This document shows positions 11,301-23,300 of a stretch of 64,000 bases of DNA, piece by piece (position 1 is the first letter of the stretch; the number at the start of each line of letters is the position of its first letter). Origin of the DNA: Berberis thunbergii (taxonomy: Eukaryota; Streptophyta; Magnoliopsida; Ranunculales; Berberidaceae); the NCBI GenBank assembly GCA_003290165.1, contig QNQO01000822.1:158501-222500 (forward strand), given 5' to 3'. A program made the translations under genes and the position numbers. The notes below the pieces were generated by a model. That model saw only the letters and a list, made by a program, of their open reading frames with translations. It did not search any database and had not been told where the DNA came from.

Positions 11301-14300
11301 TTTTGCACGTTTATTGTTTCTTTGTTTTTTTTTACTAGTTATCTTTTTAGGGTTTCAGTCATTCAACAAGAGCAATGTTCTGATCTTGCTCCAATCAAGT
11401 TTGTCAATGGATGTGAACTAAAAAGGAAAAAAATAAAATAAGAAGTAAGAAGAAAAAAAACATTTGTTTGTAATTTGTAGTGCAATTACTAAATTAGCAT
11501 TAAGCAGCCTCATGGACCTCAGATCCTTTGATCATAGTTTAATCACTACTAAATTTCTAAAACAACAGCAGTACTTCTTTTAATATTCATTTCTGTAAGA
11601 ATTATTCCTGGAAAACTCGAAAGAATCATACCCCAAACACTCCTTTAGCGATCAAGATGAAGGGATGTTAGTTTGCACTTATAAGCGGTTTCCAAGCTAT
11701 GCCTGTGCTTATAGAAATCAACTCAAAAAATGCACTGAGGCTGTACCAAAGCCTTACAAAGTTTTGAATGAGCCTCACTTAATTGAGAAATCAACTTCAC
11801 CAATGTGTCAAGATAGAATTAAAAAAAAATGACCCATTGCTCTAACCTTTCTTGAACTATGTTGTGTGCTTTTATTTTATTTAGCTATGACGAATTATGA
11901 ATTGTGGCTACTAACTGGCTCCATACTGAAGCTTTTTAGAGTGATGTTTTTTTTTGAAAGGCCTTTTTAGAGAGATGTTGTGTAATGTCTTCAGGTTAAG
12001 ATTTAGGATTGTGTTATGACTTTTGGAGAATTGTATTATTGTTTTTGTTGTATATTCATTGACCGAATATAAGCTTATAAAGTTAACTTTGACTTAACTT
12101 TGTGGAGTTAGTAAACATAAGACTTCTATTTTATTTTGACTTTCCAAACATATCTTATTCTGTAACATTTTCCTATTCTGTAACATAAGTAGACTTTCTT
12201 TCTTTAACAATAAATGTTGTAGTGAATATATAAATGTTAATTTTTGTGACTAATCTTTAATTAAAAAAAGCTTGAAAAGACAACGTTGAATACCCATTAA
12301 AGGTATTTCTTCTTATTATGGTTGTACCATGGTTATTTCATTAAATAGCAGCAAGATTAATGTGATTATTTTATTTTATTTTCTTTATCAACTGTATTAC
12401 CAAAAAAAGGGTGAGGTTTATGCCTCATTAAAAGTAGGGGTGGGCAAAAACCGATTTAAATTCGGTTAACCGACAGAACCGAAATATGAGTAGAAAAAAA
12501 TAATTTAAACCGAACCAAACCGATTATAAACGGTTCAAAATCGGTTTACGATTTTGAACCGACCGATTTATAACCGAACCGGCCGATTAATTATATATAT
12601 ATAAATAACTAAATAACAGATAGGTGTCAATACTTGATTAGTGCAACAAATGCACTGCAGTACACCTTGTTGCACTGAATCACCTCATTCTCTCAAAGTT
12701 TTCAATTTTGGGCTAAAAATTGGGTCTATAAAAAAATTGGGTCTGTAAAAAAATTGGACATGTTTTAATGAAAGTCTTTCAAATGCTTGAGTCTGAAATT
12801 TCTGCCCAACTGAACCGAACCGATCCGAAATTTGGTTCAATCGAATTCATCGGTTTACAAATACAAAATTCGGTTTCAGTTTGGGTTTTGAGCAAACTGA
12901 ATGAAATCGGTTCGAAATCGGTTTGGGGCTCGCTCAAAACGAACCGAACCGAACCGACATTGCCCACCCCTAATTAAAAGTTTACTGCTATAGTGCTCGA
13001 TTAAGCATTTTCAATGATCCTTATGGTTGTTTAAGACTTGTTAGTGTCAGCTAACATTTGATCAATGTTCTAAAAGTTGGCCAAGGCAATTGGAAAAAAC
13101 CCAAACTAATCAGTAGTTGGAGAAAAAATCGGTCGGGGGATTAGGTGGAGATTGCGCAAGGAGTAGGCATGTGAGACCCTTGTATGGGTGAATTTGAGGG
13201 AGAGGGTATGGGAGAAGCTCAAGAGCCCATGGATCCCAAGAGGGTTGACAAGCTACAAAAAGGAGATCATAGTTTCACATCGCCTGGGTGAAGGTGGGTG
13301 ATGTACTATATATATACGAGTTTGGATCTACAAAGTACTACGTGTTTTTAAGTAGTGCGGGCCTTGGACAATATAGTACTTTGTGGATCGGATGGGCCTG
13401 GGCAAGTTTTTGACTTTATTTATATATTACTAGTTCAAAAAAAAAAAAAAAAGTAAGAGCCTAAGAGAAGTTCGATAAATGTTGAAGTAAGAGAACTTTG
13501 TTTAAAGGCGAGCTGGGTTTTCAGCATCCTAGTGGTACCATCCGCCAAGCTCTAACCATTGAGCTGTTATGCCATTGGCAAATAAGAGAACTTCATGAAG
13601 AATATTTTGTAAGGGTGGGCATCCATCTCGTCCCGTCCCATCTCGAATTTTTATGATCTTTTGGGGATTGATCAAACTCATCATGTTACAGTCCCGTCCT
13701 GAATTAATTTAGTTAATAGATATTATTATAAATTCTAACCAAATTACTCTTCCAAAAGAAAGTTTATGATATATTGAAATTAAATCAAAACAACTACTAT
13801 ATGATTTTTTTTTTTTTTTGAAATGCCACTGTTTGTTTAGGTAGAAACTTCAATTTGAATATTTTAGGTCAAATAGAACCAATGAAAATTTATGAGTTTT
13901 TTTTTTCCACATTTTAGATTGGTTATAGAACAATTATTCTTATAGCAAATAAAAGACAAATGATGGTTTGGGTTAGTTTTGCACTATGAGTTGTAGTTGG
14001 AGAACATTGCTCCTAATTGTATCTTAAATGAATGATATTTCAACTCTTGCGAAAATATGCAAACAGATCTATCGATGGCTCATTCCATCTCTCATCATTC
14101 ACTTAACAAGCTTAATTCAATTGTAAGGTAACCCAATTTAATGACTATTAATGTTATTAGATGAAAATTATATGTACATAAATTTGACATTATTGGTGTG
14201 TGAGCAATGTGAGATGAAATTCTTTTGTTATTTTTCATTGGAGAATTATTTAGTACATGCTCATTGTCCTGTCCTGAACCCGTTTGGGATGGGACGAGGT

Positions 14301-17300
14301 CGGGTTGAAGTCTATCTCGCCCCGTTCCCATCCCGATCTCAAAGGATTGGGATGATGTCCATCCTGTCCCATTTTGTTACGCACCCACCCCTAATTTGTA
14401 TTGGATGAGGACACCGAAGGGGAGAAGGATGTTGAGTTTGAGTCCAAAAAGTAGTAGAGTATAATTATATATATATATTTCTAACATGATATTGATTTTT
14501 TTTAGAAAAAAATAGTTATCAGTTTGGACCTTTGGGATCAACAAAAGGAAGATGATATCAAAGCCCTATTGGTCCTTTATGAACCCCAAAACCAGGGTCC
14601 TGAACCCAAGTTCTAAAGTCTCATTACACTGACTGGGGTCAATGCTAACCCTAATTAGTAGGAGATTGGGAGTTCATTATTCCACGCCACCATTACAACA
14701 CAGTTTTTCTTGAGAGTTCTGATAGGGTTACGATGGGTCCTACCACATCAGTCAGTTTGATCATGCATAATTCACTATCTCTTACCAAAGCCCATTCACT
14801 CTAGTGCAATGATAAGCCATCAAAGGAAACAATTTATTCTGTCAAGGTATAACAAACCCTATTTCCAAGAATTGGAGACAAGATTACTCTCAAACTACAC
14901 CAAATGCTTGAAGGACGGAGAAGATTGTAAGATTACTCGCAATTTTTTTTTCTTCAGTTTTTTCCACATTATTTCTTTTCGAATAGTTAGGAAATATTTT
15001 CATGGTGTGTTGAATATGGTGGAGGTTAGAGAATGACAATTAAGATGATGACTGTATTGAAAGTGTATAAATACGACTTAGTAATAATAGAGACCTTGAC
15101 CTTTTGATTGGAGATCAAATCACCTAGATCCTTTGATTGGGGATCAACCACCAATAAACTAAAATAAAAACTTGTATTGTTTGCCTAGACTCTATTACAT
15201 CATATGTATTTATAACCGAAAGCAAAATAATATTTCCTAATTGAATTCAAACCTAATTCTAAAAATAATACTTTCTAATCGAATTCAAACCTAATTCTAA
15301 TCAAACAATAACTCCTAATTCAAAATAGAATATTGTTCTAATTAAGGCATTCTAATCTCAAGTAAATACTAAATATGATTGGGGCATTGCTCAACCCGAA
15401 GGGCATAACCAAAAACTCATAGTGACCATCGTGTGTGCGAAAAACCGTCTTGAAAATATCCGATTCATGAACCCGAATTTGGTGATAACCTGAGCGTAAA
15501 TCGAGCTTAGAAAACACCGATGCGTCGTGTAGTTCGTCCAATAATTCATCCACAATCGAAATTGGAAAACGGTCCTAAATAGTGATTTTATTAAGGGCTT
15601 GATAGTCAACACACATGCGTCAAGAACCATTCTTCTTTTTAACCAAGAGAACCGGTGAAGAATAAGGGCTGATACTGGGTCGAATAAGGCCAGCAGCCTT
15701 CAATTCAAATACAACTTTATCAATTTCGGCCTTTTGAAAGTGAGGATAACGATATGGTCGAACATTTACTGGAAAAACATATGATAAAATCGGAATATGG
15801 TGATCATGTGCTTGGGCGGAAGGGGGGGGGGGAGGGTGTTGGGATTGCCAAAGACATCTGAAAATTCAGCAATAAGTGGTTGAACAACAGCGGGAATGGA
15901 AGCGCCCAAGTCAACTTTCTGATTTAACTGTAAAAGAATGTCGTGACGTTCAATGGACCGGGGTACTATCCATGAACATGACCATAGGAGAATTGTCGCC
16001 AATTAATGTATAAGTATGATTTGCCATCGAGAATGTCATAATCAGCTTGGAAAAGTCCCAATTAATAACACCCAAAGAGCGAAGCCATTCAACACCTAGA
16101 ACCACATCACATCCAGTGATACCCAGAAGGAAGAAGTGGTTGTGGAACTCATAATCTTGTAATTTAAGGGAAACATCCCGACAAGAGCCTGGACTATGCA
16201 AATGGCCACCATCCGCAATCATGACGCTTAAAACACCATCTTTGTGGATTTGAAACCTACATTGTTTGGCAAAAGAAGGGTGCAAAAAATTATGAGTTGA
16301 ACCAGAGTCAACTAAGACAGTGACAGTCATGTGTTTTAATTGTCCAGTGATACGCATGGTTTCAGGCCGTGAAGACCCGAGAAGAGCATGAAGAGAAATC
16401 TCAAGAGGAGGTTCAGATAAAGTATGATCCGGAACAGGAGGCTCAACATCAGAAACGTCTTCTTCTTCCTCATTACCCTCGAGGAGCAAAACATGGGGTG
16501 GCCACATTTATATACTTCATCGCAGTTAAAGCAAAGTCCTTTGGCACGACGGTCTTGTTGTTCAACCCATGACAAACGTTTAACACCTGGTGGTATACTA
16601 GTAACAAACTTTGAAGAATTTGCAACAGTCACAGGATTAGCAGAATTTTGGACAGGCCCTTTTGATCGAGTAGCATTAATGGCATCTTCTTGACATAAAG
16701 CCAACTCAAAAGCATGTGTAATACTGGTAGGGTGTAGCATCCTAACTCTTGCTTGAATATCAACACGCAAACTCGATAGAAAAATGTTAATCTGATGAGA
16801 TTCAGACAAACCGGGCACCAAATTAGATAGCTCGAACTCGGTAATAAATTAGCGAATTGTGCCTTGTTGTACTAACTTGGAAAGAGAACTACACGGATTA
16901 ATATGTTCGCGTGAACCAAAGCGAGAACAAAGAGCTTTCGAAAACTGTTGCCAAGTTAATGCGCCCAGTGATTGGCGAATCCATCGATACCAAGAGTTGG
17001 CATCACCCTAAAGGTGAAGAGCAGCAATGGGAAGCATCTGTTCGCTGGAAAGGCCGTTGAGTTCCTGGTACTGCTCGGCCTGAAATAACCAACCATACGG
17101 ATCAGTTCCGTCGAAACGGGGTAATTCAATACGGAGGCCCTTGCCAGAAATAGGAATAATTGGCCATTGTTGATCCGGTTAAATGTATGGTGCCGGACGA
17201 TATGGCTGGAGATTCCTTTTTTTTAAAGGCAAGCGTGCCGCCGGTGGGTGTAGAACCCAAGACGTGGGGGTTAAACCACCACAGCCTTAACCATCCAACT

Positions 17301-20300
17301 AGGCTACCATTGGCAACTGCTGCAGATTCCTTAACGCCTCTAGAATAGTTGCATTAGTGGTCTCCAGTGTGTGGAGGTGGGATGAAATCCCAGTAACTTG
17401 AGCAGTAAGCTCATTGACTTGCTCTTGTAATTCAACAAAAGTCATTATGCGCTGAAATTGAATGGTGATTTTTTTTTTTTTGTGGTTTGAATATCTCAAA
17501 AAGAAAATTTAAGGGACGGACTGGGGAGAAGTGCATTGAAGATGAGGATGCGCTGAAATTGGGTTGTGTGGCGATGAAGATGAAGATGCGCTAAAACTGG
17601 ATGCACTAAAATTGGATGAAGACGCACTGAAGATGCGATGAAATTGGACGAAGCTCTGGCGATGAGGAAGCTCTAAAATTGGATGATGCTCTGAAACGAT
17701 TGGGTTGCTGAATCGATGAAGGTGATGGTGACGACGGTTGTTGTGCGAGGTTTGTTGTGAGATTTCGATGAACAGGAGGAAGATGATTGTGTAATGCTGT
17801 TGTGAGATTTCGAGTTGCTGTGGTGAGATTTCGATGAATAGGAGGAAGATGTCGAGTTGTTGTGGTGAGATGGATTGAAGCGATGATGATGGTGAAGATG
17901 GTTGCTGACGATGGTGTTGAAGAACAGGTAGGTTTTTTATTTATTTATTTTATTTAAGAACGAAGTAACAAGAAAAAAAAAAAAAAATTGGCTCAGAATC
18001 GATAATGCTATGATACTAGATAATAGAGATCTTGACCTTTTGATTGGAGATCAAACCACCTAGATCTTTTGATTGGGCATCAGCCACCAATAAACTAAAA
18101 TAAAAATTTGTATTGTTTGCCTAAACTCTATTACATCATATGTATTTATAACTGAAAGCAAAATAATACTTTCTAATTGAATTCAAACCTAATTCTAATC
18201 AAACAATAACTTCTAATTCAAAAATAGAATATTGTTCTAACTAAGACATTCTAATCTCAAGTAAATACTAAATATGATTGGTATCTTAACAAGTAACCTT
18301 AGGTTTTTTATAACCTCGAGATACACATAAACACTTTGTGGATTTCATCATTCTTTCAAGATTGCAAAAACCTGATTCCCTATTATTTTTTATCAAAAAG
18401 AATGGTGTGATGTACGAACTGCCAAAGTGGGTATGAAACCTATGTGGGAAGCAATCTGATTCTTTAATGATAATAATTAATAAATCCTAAAGTAGAATTT
18501 AAATGCTTCGCCTCTTCCCCTAACTACCAAATAATCTTATAAATTCAACACGCGCTAAAAGATCAAGTGTGTCGAATTCCTATACAATGAAGTTTACTAT
18601 ATAGAATTCTTAACAGTTCTATAAACTCCAGGAGGGTAGACCAAAGCTAGGTTTAATAATGTACATTCATATTTGGCAGTACACTCAATATTGTTATATG
18701 CATAAACCTAGGAAGAGCATACATTGAATAGATAAAACTGTTCCGTATACTAATACCAAATAATTTTAAGAGAATTGAACATGAAAGCTTGTATATTTTA
18801 GACACAAGACTGCAAATCATCATTTGCCTACAGTAGCAGTCATAAACAGCATGCTAAACATGCAATAGACCAAATCAAAAAACAAAAATCAAAACAAGTA
18901 GGGAAGTTGGTTCCAAATTTTATAATGCATGAAGAGTAAAAGTTCATAAGATAGATCCAAAACTTCATAAAGTTTCTATCTTTACACTCAAAAGTATTAA
19001 TTGTACTTCCACTTACTGACTAGTTTAATCCAGCTAGGCATAGTACTGAGCATGCAAAAAGTACACTTTGGAGATGAAATTGAGCAGACTACAAAAAGGA
19101 TTAAGTTCAAAAAGTTTCCAGAGGGGAATAGAAGAAACCTTTACCAGTGCCTCCCGGGCAGATACATTTGGCTCTGGTCCTCCATAACTGCATTTCTGAT
19201 ACCTATCAAGTGTCTTGTGCATGCTATAACACAATGGGAAAAAAAGTTCTGGTTAAAACCTCTCCAAGATATATGAATTAAGAAGATATATTATAGCATC
19301 AAGATTGCTGATTATTTATACAATCCTTCTCGAGTAAGCAAAATTTTCATCTTGTATGAAATAAGAAAATATACTATTGCATCAAGGTGATTATAAATTA
19401 AGATTGTTGATTATTCGTAACAATCCCTTTTGAGTAAGCAAAAATCTGATTCATTAAAGGAGAATAATACATACAAGATTTCATTGAGGAGAGGGTTAGG
19501 GAGATGAAAGAAAGAGAAAACCAATAATCCTTTCACCAACACAACTAATCTCATACGTTATCTAAAATACTAAATGCTAACGTCTGAAGTACAACGAAAG
19601 AACTGGGATATTCATATAACTTGCTCTAGGCTTATCACTTATGTTGATTATCTTTTTCTTAGTAATTTGCGGCTAATTTTGTGCTGCATAGGGCGATGTG
19701 TGTTACTTCAAGAACTTCATCTACATTAGCTCCATGGGACTTTTTTCAATTAGTGAAGCCAAAGCTCATATGGCAATAAAGTATATAACTATACTCCATT
19801 TTTTAATTCGAAAGTTTAAAAGGTTAACTACAACAAAATACTTGTAACTAAGAATATATATGACAAGTCGCCTAGCTTAACAAGATAATGTTTGAGAAAA
19901 CTATGGTTTTTTCATTCCACTCTCTTCTAAACTCCTTCTCCATATACGAGCAAATTAAGTTTCCTTGCAATTTTCAATGGGAAAAGACATATTAAAGCTT
20001 GTTAAAAAACACAAGCTAGGGATAGAATGGACGTGATGAAAATATTTGAGATGACTATGATTGTTTTCATACCGTTGTTTTCCTATACATATATCCTCAT
20101 TACGCAAAGTTTAATTGCAGTTTTCTATGGGAGAGAACTATGAAATCTTGTTTCAAAGCCTATGGCGGAAGGCACCAAGATATGAAGCCAAACAAAAGCA
20201 AAGTAGCATACATGAAGGAAGAAGAATGCCACAACATTGCACTTCATTCACCAAGGGGTAAGTAAGATAATCTTTATAAAAATATTGTTTTGAATTCAGG

Positions 20301-23300
20301 AATATCAAAAGAAGCATGGGAGGCCTTAGGGAAATTTGTTTCTAGAGTCTCTTGTGTTATTAATTGTATTAAAAGATATTCAAAATAGAAAATTAATTGA
20401 GACATTTTGGAAAGCTTATATGCAAAATCTGGTCATGTCATAACTCCCATTTTAAAAAATTAAAGGATTATCTAAATTGTTACAATAAACTAATGAGTTT
20501 TTATTATTTAAGTATATGAGTTATTTTGAAGAATAAAAAAGTTTGTAGATTGAAAATCAAAGGTGAATTGTGTTCTTGAACGGGCATTTCAGTCAAAGCA
20601 AAAAAGGGAGGGAGGGGAGAAAAAGAAAATGACATACAAAGAGAAAAATAAAGAAGTTCAAAAGTTTAATCTCTTAACCCATCCCAAATGTGGTCACCTG
20701 TGATTCCATCCACCATAGACTGAGCTGGTACTTCATTGGCTTGTTTTTAATCTTGTTAACCATCTTTATTTTACTAATTTAAGTATTAGGGACTAGAAAT
20801 CTAATCATGATTTTAATCTTATAAACTAAAGGAATCTTGTCCACTAGGATTTGAACTTAGTTTTTCATTGTAGACACGATGTAAACAACCTCCAAATAAT
20901 TTAGAACATCATCAATATATTTTCTATCTCAAATTCCTAGTAGCTAATATATTTGGACACCAAATATGTTAATTGTCTTCACTTACCATTCTTTTTTTAC
21001 ATAAATAATCACTTCTTTAAATGCTGATGTGATCATGTTTATCCCACAAAAAAAACCACTTATTACTAATATGGTAGTGAAATTCAAGTTTCGGTATATC
21101 TAGCTAGAAGTTCTATACAAATTTGAGGATCAAAGTGAAGTTCATGTCACTCATTTGGTTCTCTAGAAATTTATGTCTCAACAAGCAGAATATAGGATGT
21201 TTTCTCAGGGAAACAGTGCTTCCTATTGTTTACTTTTTAGTTTCTTGATGCCTTTTAGACAAAATAGTTGAAATTGGGGTTGCTTTACTAAGTGAGCATA
21301 GGGAATTGAAAACCAAGTCCTGCAGTTCAAACTTTCAGTAAACATAGATTAAGCGGATCAATTACGAAATATGGTTTAGAGAAAGTCCCCGAGACTAAAC
21401 CAAGTCTTGATACGCTGTCATAAATCTCAATGAACAAGCATGCTACCTACAAGGACATCTTATACTCTCATGACAAGGAAAATGATATCTAAGTGCATTT
21501 GTTACTACGAGTGCACAAATGTGAATGAGCTTGTCTTCCTAACATGCAATAATAAAGTATCACTTAGCACTCTGAAAATACTAGGGTTTGCATTTTCACC
21601 TATGTTTTATTATTCTTTTAACAGCCATAGCTCTTAGTAGTTTGATCAGGATTTTCATTTACATATACTTCAACTATAATAGCTACACCAGAGATTTAGG
21701 CATATCAGATGCATTTAGTTTTAGTATACTCATTTGAGATCATCATTAATCTTATACTCATTTAGTTTCTTGCGCCAGGGAGTCTCTGTACCTCCATCAT
21801 CCTAGAGATCCACATAATCCACCAATCGAACACAAACACACACAGAGAGCCTAGGGGCCAGGCTCTCTAGATTTTTTGAAGAAAACAATAATAAAAATCG
21901 AAGCAAATAGAAATTATCTTAATTACATATACAACTGCAATAGTTCCAATTGATGTTATTTTTCCCTTAGAATTATTTATACATGATAGAATCGGATTAA
22001 CATCCTATGCAGTATACTAACATTAAATACCCTAGAAATAGCACTTTAAATGCAAAATTATATTTTTCCGCGACAATATTAATCAATTTGTAGTAGATCT
22101 AGAGCTTTATGTACAAAAACATCTATTAATAAACAATATATAATTAGTTTAGCTAAGAGATTATTTACTAAAATTTTCCATTTCTTTATGTTTTGAATTT
22201 TTTTTATGCATGATATGAATTAATCCAACGCTTAATAGCTTCATTAAACCCTATGAAAATATTAAATTTCAAGATCATCCTTAGTGACATCGAAAAGACT
22301 CTAAGGGTGTCTGATCACAATTTCGCCTTACTCCTTGTTATAGTAAAATGAACTGAGATTAATAAGGAGATCCATGTTTTCCATCTCCAGGATAAAAGAG
22401 AGAAGCAGAGAGAGAGAGAGAGAGTTAATTAAGTGCGATGTGATAGCGCGATTAGATAGAAAATAAGTTCAAGAAAGAAAAAGATTAGCAAGCACTTTGT
22501 GATCCAACAGTTTTACAAGTGAAATTGAAAGAATTCAAACAAGAGAGAAACTTGTTAAAGACTATATAATCTTTGGTGTTTTTAGAGATTAAATAGGGGA
22601 AAAAATTTCAGGAAAGAGAAAAGAAAGCCCTAAAACAAGAACAAGCATTTACAGAGATTCAAGCCATAGTAATTAGCTAGGTAAATAAATTAATCAAACC
22701 TAGCAAGATAATTTCACTGAAAAACCAAAAGCAGAATGAAATCCAAACCTCAAAACATCGATAAATCGATCTGAAGCAATGCTTAAATTCAGATCCACTC
22801 TTTTCAGTCACTAAATTTACTGAAAATAAAGACTTCATACAAATCCACTCACAAACCCTAATATCTCAAAAAACTAGAAGAAGAAGAGCTAAACAAATAA
22901 AAAAATGTTTTGCAAAATCATTTCGATTTCTAACCGACCAAAAGAAGGTCTTTGAGTTGAAATCTGTGTATAATAAATAAACATTTTTTATTGGCATTTT
23001 GAAAGGTTAAAGAAACCAAAAATCGACCAAAAAAAAAAACTGACCTAGAACATATTACTTAACGATCAACTAAAAATGTTTTTGTGCAAATCATTTCAAT
23101 TTCTAGCACTCCAAAAAACGACTTCAAGTCGAAATCTCTTCAAATCCATGTATAAACACTTCGATTAAAAAAACAACACTCTTTTCAGCATCTTTATAAC
23201 CAAAACCAAATCAATATCTTCAAAAAAACAAATAAAGAATCGAACACGAAAACGGAAACAAGCAACACAACAATCAAGTGTTTCCATAATCAAAAAATGA

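Larger units (their letters stand above)
15085..18291 (-). mobile_element. Internally deleted Ty3/gypsy LTR retrotransposon
   Basis: Minus-strand element of 3.2 kb. 5' LTR at about 18291-18021 (starts TGTTAAGATACC); 3' LTR at about 15382-15085, lacking the first ~10 bases and carrying an extra ~30-bp internal duplication. The 5-bp repeat AGTAA flanks both ends (15080-15084 and 18292-18296). A primer-binding-site-like TAGTATCATAGC follows the 5' LTR. Inside are gag, aspartic protease and the first part of reverse transcriptase; RNase H and integrase are missing, the RT being joined directly to the 3' LTR. It lies in SEP intron 2 in the same orientation as that gene. Confidence 0.85.

Noticed and set aside
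10893..11308. Minus-strand ORFs under the RAV gene
   Set aside because: Antisense shadows of the AP2/B3 coding sequence without domain content.
13130..13440. Possible solo LTR (CATCGCCTGGGTGAAGG... TATATATA)
   Set aside because: Resembles a promoter-like LTR segment, but no TG...CA ends or target duplication could be defined.
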